A stretch of DNA of 58,872 nucleotides from Sphingomonas aerophila (lineage in GTDB: Bacteria > Pseudomonadota > Alphaproteobacteria > Sphingomonadales > Sphingomonadaceae): the NCBI RefSeq assembly GCF_014199305.1, contig NZ_JACIJK010000015.1:1-58872 (forward strand), written 5' to 3'. The first letter of the stretch is position 1. Each line of letters begins with the position of its first letter. Under the pieces are notes generated by a model. It was not told the DNA's origin, searched no databases, and was given only the letters and a program-made list of their open reading frames with translations. Both the position numbers and the translations under genes were made by a program. Shown piece after piece: positions 50,678-58,872 of the stretch.

Positions 50678-52066
50678 ATGTCGATGGCACGTTTGTGGCG
50701 AGTTGCAGCACTGGTGGGCGTTTCCGCCCTCGCCAGCGGCAGCATAGCTGAAGCCCAAAGCCCAATCGTGCAGACGCGCTTCACGGCGGATCCCGCACCG
50801 CTCGTGCATGACGGCGTCGTATACCTCTATACCAGCCACGACGAAGACGATGCCGAAGGCTTCAGGATGCTGGACTGGCGCTTGTACAGCTCCATCGACA
50901 TGGTGAACTGGACAGACCGGGGCGCCGTAGCTTCGCTGAAGACCTTTCCCTGGGCGGTTCAGGACAACGACGCCTGGGCCCCCCAAGTGGTCGAGCGTGA
51001 CGGTAAATTCTATCTTTATGCCCCGGTCAGTGTTGCCGGCTCGCCTAAGAACGTGATTGCGGTTGCGGTCGCTGATCGCCCGGAGGGACCGTTCAAGGAC
51101 GCGCTCGGCAAGCCGCTGATCGCGCCGGGCAAAGACAATATCGACCCCACCGTCTGGATCGACAAGAATGGGCAGGCCTACCTCTACTGGGGCAATCCCG
51201 ACCTTTGGTACGTGAAGCTCAATCGCGACATGGTCTCCTATGCCGGTCCGATCACAAAGGTGCAGCCACGCATCGCCGACTATCAGGAAGGGCCATGGTT
51301 CTACGGACGAGCCGGACGCTACTACATGGCGTTCGCGTCCACCTGCTGCTCGGAAGGCATCGGTTACGCGATGAGCGACGGCCCAACCGGTCCATGGACC
51401 TACAAAGGGCCGATCATGGACCACGACCGGCGTGCGACCGGAAACCATCCCGGCATCATCGACTACAAGGGCGGCTCCTACCTTTTCGGGTTCAGCTACG
51501 AGCTGAACTTCGCCATGACACCGATGCACCACGAGCGCCGTTCCGTGTCGGTTGCCCGCTTCAGCTACAATCCCGACGGCACAATCCCGAACCTGCATTG
51601 GTGGGACGCGACCAGCGCGCCACAGATCGAGCTGCTTGACCCGTACCGGCGTGTCGAGGCCGAGACCATCGCTTGGACTTCCCGTATGCCGCGGGACCGT
51701 GATCGGGCCTATGCATGGGCGCCCGGCGTCACCACGGCGCAGGACGACCGCGTCGGCGTCTACGTCACTCGCACGGTCGATCGCAGTTACATCAAGGTTG
51801 CCGGCGTGGACTTTGGAAAGGCTGGCGCGAAAAGCTTCACCGCCGGCGTTACCGGCGGCAGGGCGGGAGCAACCATCGAGCTCCGTCTGGATCGGGCGGA
51901 CGGACCAGTGATCGGGGCATTGCCCGCCGTTGACGTGGGCGAGCGCTGGCAGGAGCGCACAACTCCGGTCTCGAACGCGATCGGACGCCACGACCTTTTC
52001 CTGGTTTTCAGAAACACCGGCGAGCACTCGACGCTCGGGATCGACTACTGGCGCTTCGGCCAATGA
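50678..52066 (+). CDS. GH43 glycosidase with C-terminal CBM6-like module
   Basis: 462 residues, ATG at 50678 with AGGAG before it and a signal peptide (residues 5-24). Five-bladed propeller: base Asp in TADPAPLVHDGVVYLYTSHD, pKa-modulating Asp in NIDPTVWIDKNGQAYLYWG, acid Glu in DYQEGPWFYGRAGRYYMAFA. From about residue 325, RVEAETIAWTS with YIKVAGVDFGKAGAKSFTA is CBM6-like. It acts as an arabinofuranosidase or xylosidase on hemicellulose. Its stop is at the ATG of the next frame (52063). Confidence 0.88.
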   Translation: MSMARLWRVAALVGVSALASGSIAEAQSPIVQTRFTADPAPLVHDGVVYLYTSHDEDDAEGFRMLDWRLYSSIDMVNWTDRGAVASLKTFPWAVQDNDAWAPQVVERDGKFYLYAPVSVAGSPKNVIAVAVADRPEGPFKDALGKPLIAPGKDNIDPTVWIDKNGQAYLYWGNPDLWYVKLNRDMVSYAGPITKVQPRIADYQEGPWFYGRAGRYYMAFASTCCSEGIGYAMSDGPTGPWTYKGPIMDHDRRATGNHPGIIDYKGGSYLFGFSYELNFAMTPMHHERRSVSVARFSYNPDGTIPNLHWWDATSAPQIELLDPYRRVEAETIAWTSRMPRDRDRAYAWAPGVTTAQDDRVGVYVTRTVDRSYIKVAGVDFGKAGAKSFTAGVTGGRAGATIELRLDRADGPVIGALPAVDVGERWQERTTPVSNAIGRHDLFLVFRNTGEHSTLGIDYWRFGQ

Positions 52067-52110
52067 TCGAGAACTCGTCCGTGCCCGACAGCAAACCTAG
52101 AGGGTCACGG

Positions 52111-54432
52111 ATGATGGAAGTCCGATCACGAGTGCGTTCTCAACACGAGAGACTTAAACCTGTGAAGAAGCTCCGGTTCACAGCTGCGCCTCTGGTCTTC
52201 GGCGCAGGCTTCCTTTTTGCTTTCGGAACGCACGCGAGTGCCGGCCAGCAGATGCCTGGAACGGTCAAGCTGGGTGCCACGAGCACAGGCGCGCTGGTCG
52301 CATTTGTGCACGGAATGAATGGTTGGAGCCTTCTCATGCAAGGGCCAACCACGCCTTCCTTCGATCAGCCGCTGCCTGCCCAGATCGAGCTGGTTCGGCC
52401 TGGGACGGCAGCCCGGACGATTTCAGTCCCTTACAACACCGTAAATTTGGTCTCTGGTGAGGCGGAGGCAGCCGCCGACATCCTTGAGGAAGGCAGGCCA
52501 CTGTTCCGCGTTCGAGATCGCTGGTCCGTCGCTGGTGCAGTGGTCACGGTGCGCCGACGTTTGGAAGTGCTCGCGTCCCAGCCTGGTGGCTTCTCGTCCG
52601 CAATCGGGTGGCGCATCGATCCGGCGGTCGGCTGGGGTGACATGCAGGTCATGGCGCCGGGGATCATCTATGGTGACCCAAGCCATGATGGTGATCGCTC
52701 GCCGGGCGGGACGTTGGCCTATGCGGCTCGGAAGCTCGAGTTCCGAGAGGATATCATGCCGGCACCGCTGCTCGCGCTTTCCTTTGGGGAGGGTGGATCA
52801 CTGGCCATGCTGGACGCGAAGCCCGGTGGGTCCACAATTATGGCCGATACCACCCTCGCCTCGCCCACCCTGATTGATCCTCGGATTCAGGTCGGCGCGC
52901 TGTCGGTGAGCGGTGCGCAGGGCGGAACAACGCTGCGCTTCAGCTACCCTGCGAGCGTGAGCAGCTATGGCGACCGACGACGTCCCTCTACCGAGCCCGT
53001 CAGGGCCGACCGCTATCATCCCGTCGTCCGGGGCGCCGTGGACAGCTACGAAGTTCGCTTCCGGCTCGGGAAAGAGGCAAGTTTCCCAGATAGCGGCCGC
53101 GAGGCGTGGCGTTGGGCCTGGGAAACGCTAAACCCGGTGGTCCGGCCATTGAACGTCCCGCTCGTGCGTGAGGTGCTGCTCGACCACCTCCAGTCGCAAG
53201 CGGTCACGATTGGCGATCGCACGGCCATTCCGTTTGTTCTTTCTACAATTCCGGTGCGCGAGCGACAATGGAATTGGACCATGGCCGGCATGGGCTTCGT
53301 TTCGAAGAACCTGGAGTGCGCGGACCAGCTTCTCCGCGAGGGGGATCGCGATCCGAGTCCTCGCGGGACCAAGATGCGGGAAACAGGGCTGGCCATCATC
53401 GGCTCGATGATTAAATCTCTGCCGACGGTCCCGCTTCCCGCGACGGGGTACGACCTCGCGACGGGCAAGCCGTACAACCACCACTGGCTTGCTCCTTGGC
53501 TGCGCAACGCCAGCGAGGACATGCGCGTGCTCTTGGGAGCCTATGTACGCGAGCGAGCACTCGGGCGTGATCACCCCGAGTGGCTCGCCTGGACACGCCA
53601 ATACGCCAACTGGTTGCTGCAGCAGCAAAGACCTGATGGATCATGGCCGAGGCGGTGGTACCCGAACAGCACCATCGCTGCTGAGCCGAGCGGGACCGCG
53701 AGTTATGCGCCGGTTCCGCTGCTGGTCGCACTGTCGAAACAGACCGGTGATCAACGCTACACGCATGCGGCAGCTCGGGCCGGCGAGTACGTCTGGAACA
53801 GCTTCGGCCGTCGCGGCCTCTTTGTCGGCGGAGCAAGCGATGCTCCTGACATCACCGACAAGGAAGCCGGCATGCTTAGCATGGAAGCGTTCCTTAGCCT
53901 CTACGACGCCACTGGTGACGACCGGTGGCTCAGCCGCGCGCGGGCCGCGGCAGATTTCGCCGAGAGCTGGATCTGGATCTGGGATCTCCCGATGCCGATC
54001 GACGCCGATGACCGCGCTCTGCACTGGAAAAAGGGCGTGCCGACTACTGGGCTGCAGGGCATCACTGCGCTAGCGGCCGGAGGTACTGACGAGTACCTCG
54101 ATTGGGCCGTACCCTCATATGCCAAGCTTTATCAGCTGACGGGGGACCCGCACTACCTCGCGGTTGCACGCGTGCTGCTTCATGACACGAAGGCGATGCT
54201 AGCTATGCCGGGCCGGACCTACGACATGTTGGGTCCAGGCTGGCAGCAGGAAAATTTCGGGCTTGGGCCTGGTGGGCGGGGACGAGGCGTCGGCGCACAC
54301 CGTTTCTGGTTGCCATGGGTGTCGGCTAATCACCTGCACGGCATAACAGGGCTAGAGGATCTTGGTGTCGAAACCTTTCGGGAGGTCGCTCTCAACGATG
54401 CTGAAAGTCGGAAGCTGATATCGAGGCCATAA
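52111..54432 (+). CDS. large exported protein, probable alpha/alpha-barrel glycosidase
   Basis: 773 residues from the ATG at 52111, preceded by AGAGGG; a GTG at 52162 opens directly onto the signal peptide (KKLRFTAAPLVFGAGFLFAF) and may be the real start, while ATG 52063 overlaps the GH43 stop. The N-terminal 330 residues are beta-sandwich; 340-770 show repeated helical hairpins with YANWLLQQQRPDGSWPRRWY, GRAGEY-like and GTDEYLDWAVPSYAKLYQLT, as in six-hairpin glycosidases. No GH family can be named. It is coupled to GH43 and thus part of arabinan/xylan breakdown. Confidence 0.72.
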   Translation: MMEVRSRVRSQHERLKPVKKLRFTAAPLVFGAGFLFAFGTHASAGQQMPGTVKLGATSTGALVAFVHGMNGWSLLMQGPTTPSFDQPLPAQIELVRPGTAARTISVPYNTVNLVSGEAEAAADILEEGRPLFRVRDRWSVAGAVVTVRRRLEVLASQPGGFSSAIGWRIDPAVGWGDMQVMAPGIIYGDPSHDGDRSPGGTLAYAARKLEFREDIMPAPLLALSFGEGGSLAMLDAKPGGSTIMADTTLASPTLIDPRIQVGALSVSGAQGGTTLRFSYPASVSSYGDRRRPSTEPVRADRYHPVVRGAVDSYEVRFRLGKEASFPDSGREAWRWAWETLNPVVRPLNVPLVREVLLDHLQSQAVTIGDRTAIPFVLSTIPVRERQWNWTMAGMGFVSKNLECADQLLREGDRDPSPRGTKMRETGLAIIGSMIKSLPTVPLPATGYDLATGKPYNHHWLAPWLRNASEDMRVLLGAYVRERALGRDHPEWLAWTRQYANWLLQQQRPDGSWPRRWYPNSTIAAEPSGTASYAPVPLLVALSKQTGDQRYTHAAARAGEYVWNSFGRRGLFVGGASDAPDITDKEAGMLSMEAFLSLYDATGDDRWLSRARAAADFAESWIWIWDLPMPIDADDRALHWKKGVPTTGLQGITALAAGGTDEYLDWAVPSYAKLYQLTGDPHYLAVARVLLHDTKAMLAMPGRTYDMLGPGWQQENFGLGPGGRGRGVGAHRFWLPWVSANHLHGITGLEDLGVETFREVALNDAESRKLISRP

Positions 54433-54591
54433 ACTTTTTGGGGCGGTCAGGCCGGCAACTAGCCGCACGTTCAGTTCAACTCGCACCCAACGTAAGCCGG
54501 GTTTTGCATTATTGAGAACATTGGTGAGACAGGCGGCGTCAGACGAGGCAGCTGGCTAACGCCGGCATGTGACACGACAGGCCTGGCTTTA

Positions 54592-54785
54592 TCAGAAGCC
54601 GAAACGCAGGCCGGCTTTGATGCCGTGCGACGCAGCCCGCGCACGCGACCTGATCTGAGAAGTGGCGTACTTAGATCAGCGGTCGGGGTTGCGAAGTAGC
54701 GGTAGCCAAAGGAGGCCGTCACGCGATCCGTTACCGGACCGCCCAGTCCCGCAATTGCCCCCTCAACTGGTTTCCACTCTTTCAA
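54592..54785 (-). pseudogene. 3' remnant of an outer-membrane beta-barrel gene
   Basis: The minus strand encodes VTDRVTASFGYRYFATPTAD and, after a shift of frame, SHGIKAGLRFGF then stop at 54592-54594. The last strand, ending in Phe with alternate hydrophobic residues, is typical of a barrel that inserts via BAM. The upstream part is absent and the frame is broken, so this is a relic. It lies between the GH gene and the ABC transporter. Confidence 0.55.
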
Positions 54786-54815
54786 GCATTGCGCGAACGC
54801 CCGTGAGAGTAGCTC

Positions 54816-56600
54816 CTACGCTGCCAGGGCGAGCACGGGCGCATCGTTCGCCACCTCAGCAAGGCCTGCATCGCGCGCCAGCATGGCAAAGATCCCACCT
54901 TGAGCGACGAGATCATTGAAGGTGCCGGCCTCCACCATCCTGCCCTGGTCCAGAACGATGATGCGGTCAGCCGAGCGGATCGTCGAAAGCCGATGTGCGA
55001 TGATAAAGGTGGTGCGGCCCTGTCGCAGGCAATCAAGGCTCTTCTGAAGCCGTGCTTCCGTGGCGACGTCCAGCGCGCTGGTAGCCTCGTCGAGCAGCAG
55101 GATCGGTGCATCTTTCAGCAAGGCGCGGGCAATCGCGAGGCGCTGGCGTTCGCCGCCCGAAAGCCCCTGACCTCGTTCCCCGACGCTGGCAGCATAGCCA
55201 CCTTCCTTGCGCATGATGAAGTCGTGGCACCCCGCCATCCGGGCTGCGTCCTCGATCGCCGACATCTCGGCCTCAGGGTTACCGATGGCGATGTTCTCCG
55301 CGATCGTGCGATTGAACAAGCCAGCCTCCTGGAACACCACACCGGTCGAGGCGCGAAGGGAAGCGAGGGTCACGTCACGGATGTCCTGGCCATCAACCAG
55401 GATTCTGCCCTTGTCGGGATCGAACGCACGCTGGAGAAGCCCCAGTGCAGTGGACTTCCCCGATCCGGTTGGTCCGACGATCGCAATCGTCTCGCCGGGC
55501 TGAACCTCGAAGGACAGGTCACATACTTGTCCCGAGCCGCCCGGATAGCGGAAGGATACGTTCTCGAACGCGACATGACCGCGCTCGACTTGGAGCGCCT
55601 TGGCATCCGGTCGCTCGGTGATGTGCGAGCCGGCGTCCAGTACCTCAAAGAACTGCTCGAGAGAGGGCAGGCGTTGCGACGTGCCGATGATGAACGAGGT
55701 GAGCTGCTCCAATCGCGAAATCATCAGCGTTGCAAATCCGACAAAGGTCACGACGTCGCCGATGGTCGCGAGCTGCTGCCGGACCAGGGCGGTGCCGACA
55801 CCGAAGATCGCGACGATGGCGATCGAGGACGCGCCTCGGGTGAGCACTGCCGACAAGGCCCACCAGTTCAAGACGGGGTACTGAGCGTGGAGTAGCTCGT
55901 GCAACGAGGTGCGAACCGAGCGGAGCTCGCCTGGAACAGCCAGAAAGCTCTGCAATACGGAGACATTGCCGAACAAGTCGCCAAGCTGACCCGAGAGGTC
56001 CGCAAAGCGGTTCTCGACGCCCTCCTGGCCGCGCGAGGTGCGACGCATCACGACGACGTTCACGGCAGCATAGGAAACAAGCAGCGCAACCAGCACCAGC
56101 GCCAGCCGCCAGTTGGTCAGCAGCGACACCGGTATCAGAGTGACCAGGATCACGGCGTTCACCGACTGCTCGCGCAGCAACGGCAGCCACAGCCCGAACA
56201 AGTTCTCACAGCCGGCGATCATGATGCGCATCAGCCGGCCGGCGCGAGCCTGGAAGTGAAAGGCAGGGGGAAGCGCCAGCAGGTGTTCAACGAACCGGGA
56301 CATCGAGCTCAAGCGGCGCCTGTGTGCCATGCGGTCCGAGACGAGCGAGATGACCATTGCGCCAAAGAAGCCGGCTAGGCTGACCGCGCACCACATCGCG
56401 ACGAAGGCGAGTGGGTCGGCGCTGGCGGTGAGGCCATTGACAGCACGGCCGAATAGGACCGGTTCTGTGACCTGAAGAAGACCGACCAGGGTGCCCGCAG
56501 CAGCAAGCCCGCCTGCTCTCCAACGTTCGGCGCGTAGCTCGCCGATAGCGCGGAAGAAAACGTGACAACGCGACGATTGCGTCCGGGCAGCATTCTTCAT
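54816..56600 (-). CDS. ABC exporter, NdvA/ChvA-like (beta-glucan export type)
   Basis: 594 residues from the ATG at 56600. Six-TM permease domain (residues 25-320, LAAAGTLVGLLQVTEPVLFG is TM1), then the ATPase: Walker A GPTGSGKST, signature LSGGERQRLAIARALL, Walker B ILLLDEATSALD, H-loop IAHRLSTIRSADR. Length and permease layout match the cyclic beta-1,2-glucan exporters NdvA/ChvA (about 590), which work as homodimers in the inner membrane. No glucan synthase is nearby, so the substrate is inferred only. Confidence 0.82.
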   Translation of the reverse strand: MKNAARTQSSRCHVFFRAIGELRAERWRAGGLAAAGTLVGLLQVTEPVLFGRAVNGLTASADPLAFVAMWCAVSLAGFFGAMVISLVSDRMAHRRRLSSMSRFVEHLLALPPAFHFQARAGRLMRIMIAGCENLFGLWLPLLREQSVNAVILVTLIPVSLLTNWRLALVLVALLVSYAAVNVVVMRRTSRGQEGVENRFADLSGQLGDLFGNVSVLQSFLAVPGELRSVRTSLHELLHAQYPVLNWWALSAVLTRGASSIAIVAIFGVGTALVRQQLATIGDVVTFVGFATLMISRLEQLTSFIIGTSQRLPSLEQFFEVLDAGSHITERPDAKALQVERGHVAFENVSFRYPGGSGQVCDLSFEVQPGETIAIVGPTGSGKSTALGLLQRAFDPDKGRILVDGQDIRDVTLASLRASTGVVFQEAGLFNRTIAENIAIGNPEAEMSAIEDAARMAGCHDFIMRKEGGYAASVGERGQGLSGGERQRLAIARALLKDAPILLLDEATSALDVATEARLQKSLDCLRQGRTTFIIAHRLSTIRSADRIIVLDQGRMVEAGTFNDLVAQGGIFAMLARDAGLAEVANDAPVLALAA

Positions 56601-56850
56601 AGCGCAACCTACCGCTAGCCGTTGAGAGCGAACGCGACGGCGAGAAGTCGCGATTGGCACGGGCTAGCCTAATATGGTTAACGGCGAGTTTCGCTTGACG
56701 TGCCATTCATGTTGCAGCCGGTCAGGTGCTGGAGCAGGACGAAGCAGACGCATCTCAGAGCGACTGCCCGGCGCAAACTGCTTCGACGCAAGACCTGTTC
56801 GGCCGAGCAGCTCGACCTGAACCTACTCCAGCGATAGCTTACTCGCAGCC

Positions 56851-57639
56851 TCAGCTTGCCCTGAGTGCCTGAGCGAACTGTGCGGCCGTGGTAGTCAGAG
56901 GTTCGAACCGCGTAACGCGCCCCGCCCTCTTCGCCTCGGCCAAACGCCGGCAGAACTGCTCCGGATCCCGGAAGTCGAACTCCCAGAGCACAGGCGGCTC
57001 GTAGTTCCACCACTCGCTCTCAAGCAGCGCCTGAACGAGCGGCTCAGGGAGGCGTAGCCGGATCGGCTTGGCTGGCACGCCGCCCACAATCGTGTAGGGC
57101 GCCACGTCCTTCGTCACCACCGAGCCTGCTGCGATGACGGCGCCATGCCCAATGGTGACATCACGCGCGATCTGCACGTTGCGCCCGATCCAGACATCAT
57201 GTCCGATCACGACAGGCCCGCCATAGCGGTTGGGGAACTGTGCCGGAGGCGGAAAGCCACCACCGAAGTCGAGGTGGGCGGCAGCGATCCCCGGGTAATT
57301 GAAGTCGTAGGTGATCATCGACTGCGTCACCCACTCGCTGGGGTGTCGCTCGCCGAAGAACTCTACCCCGCTTGCAATCGAGGTATACCGCCCGACGCTT
57401 ACCCGGCCGGAATACTCACTCGATTCCGAGTAGGAGAAAGCGCCGAGGTCGAAAAACTCGGGTTGTGCCGGAAAGCTGCAGTAAGCCTCGACGGTGACGG
57501 ACTTAGGAAAGATGATATGATCGAAGCGGCGCTGTCCAGCCGGCCGCACGCCGATGCGTCGGTCGCGCAGCAACGCTTCCACCTTTGGCGTCAGACGCCA
57601 GCCGATGGATTGGTCATTGTCCCAGAGCGGCTCTTCCAT
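56851..57639 (-). CDS. CatB/Vat-type hexapeptide-repeat acetyltransferase
   Basis: 262 residues from the ATG at 57639. Left-handed beta-helix hexapeptides: VSVGRYTSIASGVEF, then VVIGHDVWIGRNVQIARDV and IGHGAVIAAGSVVTKDVAPY followed by IVGGVPAKPIR, the conserved end of the xenobiotic acyltransferase (XAT) family. The His of ERHPSEWVT is the likely catalytic residue. XAT proteins acetylate chloramphenicol or streptogramins, but many act on sugars. It is longer than CatB (about 210) at both ends. The preceding gene ends five bases away. Confidence 0.8.
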   Translation of the reverse strand: MEEPLWDNDQSIGWRLTPKVEALLRDRRIGVRPAGQRRFDHIIFPKSVTVEAYCSFPAQPEFFDLGAFSYSESSEYSGRVSVGRYTSIASGVEFFGERHPSEWVTQSMITYDFNYPGIAAAHLDFGGGFPPPAQFPNRYGGPVVIGHDVWIGRNVQIARDVTIGHGAVIAAGSVVTKDVAPYTIVGGVPAKPIRLRLPEPLVQALLESEWWNYEPPVLWEFDFRDPEQFCRRLAEAKRAGRVTRFEPLTTTAAQFAQALRAS

Positions 57640-57644
57640 TCCCG

Positions 57645-58391
57645 CTAGAGCGCCTCGGGCTTCGTGGGGCCGGCGTGGATGAATTTGTGGAGCTTGATCG
57701 CCGGAAACACACGGCGAACCCGCGGCGTGCCAGTGTTGAACTGGTCCACCAACTCGCGCCATTCGGCTTGCTTGAAGTGACCGTTTGCTTCGGCATCGCC
57801 CAATACAAGCGCGGAGCGCGCTCGCAGGAGCAGCTCGGCACTAGCTTCAGCAATGATCCCGTCGCGTTTGGAGATCTTGTGGGTGGTCTTGAGCCAGGAG
57901 TTCAGGCGCGAAAGGAAGCCATGGCTGTATAAGCCGAGCAGGCACCGAGCGAGCGGAGACGCAGGAAGGTGATCCCACGCGAAGTGGCGGTTGAAGCTCT
58001 CGATGCTGCGACGAAACCCCGGAAAGATCACGTTGGTGTCGTGCATCAGGAAGGCATAGCCGAATTTCCAGCGCAGCGGTGCCTCGTAGAGGGCGCTGTA
58101 CTCCCAGCCATCATGGGTGCTGAACGCATGCTCCACACCGTCGATGGTGCGGTCCTCACTGCGGTCGGACCCATTAACGACGACCTTGATCCGCTCTGGT
58201 GGGATGCCCTCGGCGTATAGCTGCTCGAGCAGCGTGGGCATGGTATGCTCATAGAAGCGCTGACACGAGGCGACGAGGTAGATCACGTCGTCGGCCGGAC
58301 GTGGTGCATGGACCGGCAGCAGGCAGAGCCGCTGCGCGGCTTGCAGGGACTCCGGCTCGTCGCAGAAATGCCCAACCGGCATGTCGCCCAT
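57645..58391 (-). CDS. glycosyltransferase-like protein
   Basis: 248 residues from the ATG at 58391; the open frame continues upstream but there runs antisense to the PIN fragment. DVIYLVASCQRFYEHTMPTL, then IKVVVNGSDRSEDRTIDG and WEYSALYEAPLRWKFGYAFL with MHDTNVIFPG (an Asp-containing site like the DxD of family A transferases). The fold would be nucleotide-sugar binding, but the match is by pattern only. It precedes the acetyltransferase by five bases, so the two probably modify one glycan. Confidence 0.62.
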   Translation of the reverse strand: MGDMPVGHFCDEPESLQAAQRLCLLPVHAPRPADDVIYLVASCQRFYEHTMPTLLEQLYAEGIPPERIKVVVNGSDRSEDRTIDGVEHAFSTHDGWEYSALYEAPLRWKFGYAFLMHDTNVIFPGFRRSIESFNRHFAWDHLPASPLARCLLGLYSHGFLSRLNSWLKTTHKISKRDGIIAEASAELLLRARSALVLGDAEANGHFKQAEWRELVDQFNTGTPRVRRVFPAIKLHKFIHAGPTKPEAL

Positions 58392-58400
58392 GGACTGCGT

Positions 58401-58730
58401 CCAGGTGGAACTCGGAATATAGCCATTGGCCGCGCTGCGATGTCGGCGATCAATCTGCAGGAAGTGGTGAAAGAGCTTCTGCTGAGCGGGCTGGATGAGC
58501 CCACTATCCGTAACCTGCTCGGCGAGCTCCGCATCGAAATCCGCTCGCATGATGCCGACGCAGCCTACGCTGCGGCAGGCTTGCATGCGCAGACGCGTGA
58601 GTTCGGGCGCGGCCTTGGTGACCGCTCCTGCCTGGCTTTAGCCATTCAGCTTGGCGTGCCTGCCCTGACCGCCGATCGAGAGTGGAAGAAGGTGAAAGCC
58701 AAGAACCTGAAGGTGGAGCATATCCGCTGA
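58401..58730 (+). pseudogene. PIN-domain (VapC-like) toxin lacking its N-terminus
   Basis: The plus strand encodes AAMSAINLQEVVKELL, later GLGDRSCLALAIQLGVPALT then ADREWKKV, the second half of a PIN ribonuclease with its Glu, central Asp and last Asp. The first 25-30 residues with the first catalytic Asp (typically in a DASA motif) are missing. The sequence before 58401 belongs to the glycosyltransferase-like gene on the other strand. No VapB gene is seen. Probably inactive. Confidence 0.65.
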
Positions 58731-58812
58731 GCGTACGGGCCGTGGCCCGGTTGTCACTGGACCAGCTCTCAAGGTCGCTTCCTTTGAGGTCTGCCTAGGC
58801 TATCGGTGCATT

Positions 58813-58872
58813 ATGGAACTCCATGGGTCGATCCTCGAAAATCTGCACAATGCTTTGGCAAGCGCTCGCCGG
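58813..58872 (+). CDS. possible 5' end of a CDS running off the window
   Basis: An ATG at 58813 opens a frame (MELHGSILENLHNALASAR) that is still open at the window edge. There is no clear ribosome-binding site, so this is tentative. Confidence 0.2.
   Translation, partial: MELHGSILENLHNALASARR

Noticed and set aside
50639..52063. A 474-codon minus-strand open frame
   Set aside because: It is antisense to the clear GH43 gene, whose motifs and signal peptide are decisive. It is a by-product of high GC.
54900..55895. A 331-codon plus-strand open frame opposite the ABC transporter
   Set aside because: Antisense to the conserved ATPase motifs; no domain of its own.

Overview
The window looks like DNA from a GC-rich alphaproteobacterium, most likely a member of the Sphingomonadaceae. 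The pointers are a ParA (with an N-terminal MerR-type helix-turn-helix), ParB and RPA-family Rep module, Ti-type traG/traC/traD/traA mobilisation genes, and a family of short palindromic intergenic repeats interspersed with many small orphan genes. No rRNA, tRNA or CRISPR array was recognised. The sequence alone does not settle whether this is a plasmid or chromid, or a chromosome carrying an integrated plasmid-like element.

Region 1 (1-9.4 kb) is an array of small orphan genes on both strands: exported proteins, lipoproteins, a P-loop kinase, HEAT-like and LprI-like proteins, and a Tdi1-type immunity protein. They are separated by about nine copies of a 30-35 bp palindromic repeat. Region 2 (9.4-18.9 kb) is a catabolic or redox block: a LysR regulator divergent from SDR, tautomerase, alpha/beta hydrolase and SnoaL-like genes, then a GlxA/AraC regulator, an HD-domain protein, a second SDR, a GMC oxidoreductase and an aldehyde dehydrogenase. 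A decayed copy of the LysR 5' end lies upstream of the GMC gene. The last palindromic repeat is at 19.03 kb.

Region 3 (19.2-31.3 kb) is the replication, partition and mobilisation backbone: an orphan Phd-type antitoxin, parA, parB, parS-like palindromes, a strong hairpin, rep, an iteron array at about 24.65 kb, then traG, a small gene, a methyltransferase, traD and traC on the minus strand, facing away from traA across a Ti-like oriT.

Region 4 (31.4-43.5 kb) is a defence island: a PD-(D/E)XK-like nuclease convergent with a Gabija-like OLD nuclease/UvrD helicase pair; a membrane protein; a serine resolvase translationally coupled to a DNA methyltransferase and two nuclease-like genes (a probable restriction-modification operon); a DUF3883 fusion; and a membrane-anchored thermonuclease. 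Next to it (43.5-46.5 kb) is a tight three-gene operon of exported proteins, one OmpA-like, that I cannot assign. It is the best candidate for something undescribed.

Region 5 (46.9-58.7 kb) is a hemicellulose (arabinan/arabinoxylan) utilisation block: CE1-type esterase, GH51 arabinofuranosidase, GH43-CBM6 and a large alpha/alpha-barrel-like exported protein. It is followed by a glucan-exporter-type ABC transporter, a CatB/Vat-type acetyltransferase, a glycosyltransferase-like protein and a truncated PIN gene. Remnants (resolvase tail, outer-membrane barrel tail, PIN tail) and 28-bp resolvase-site-like dyads at 0.16 and 47.0 kb show repeated recombination.
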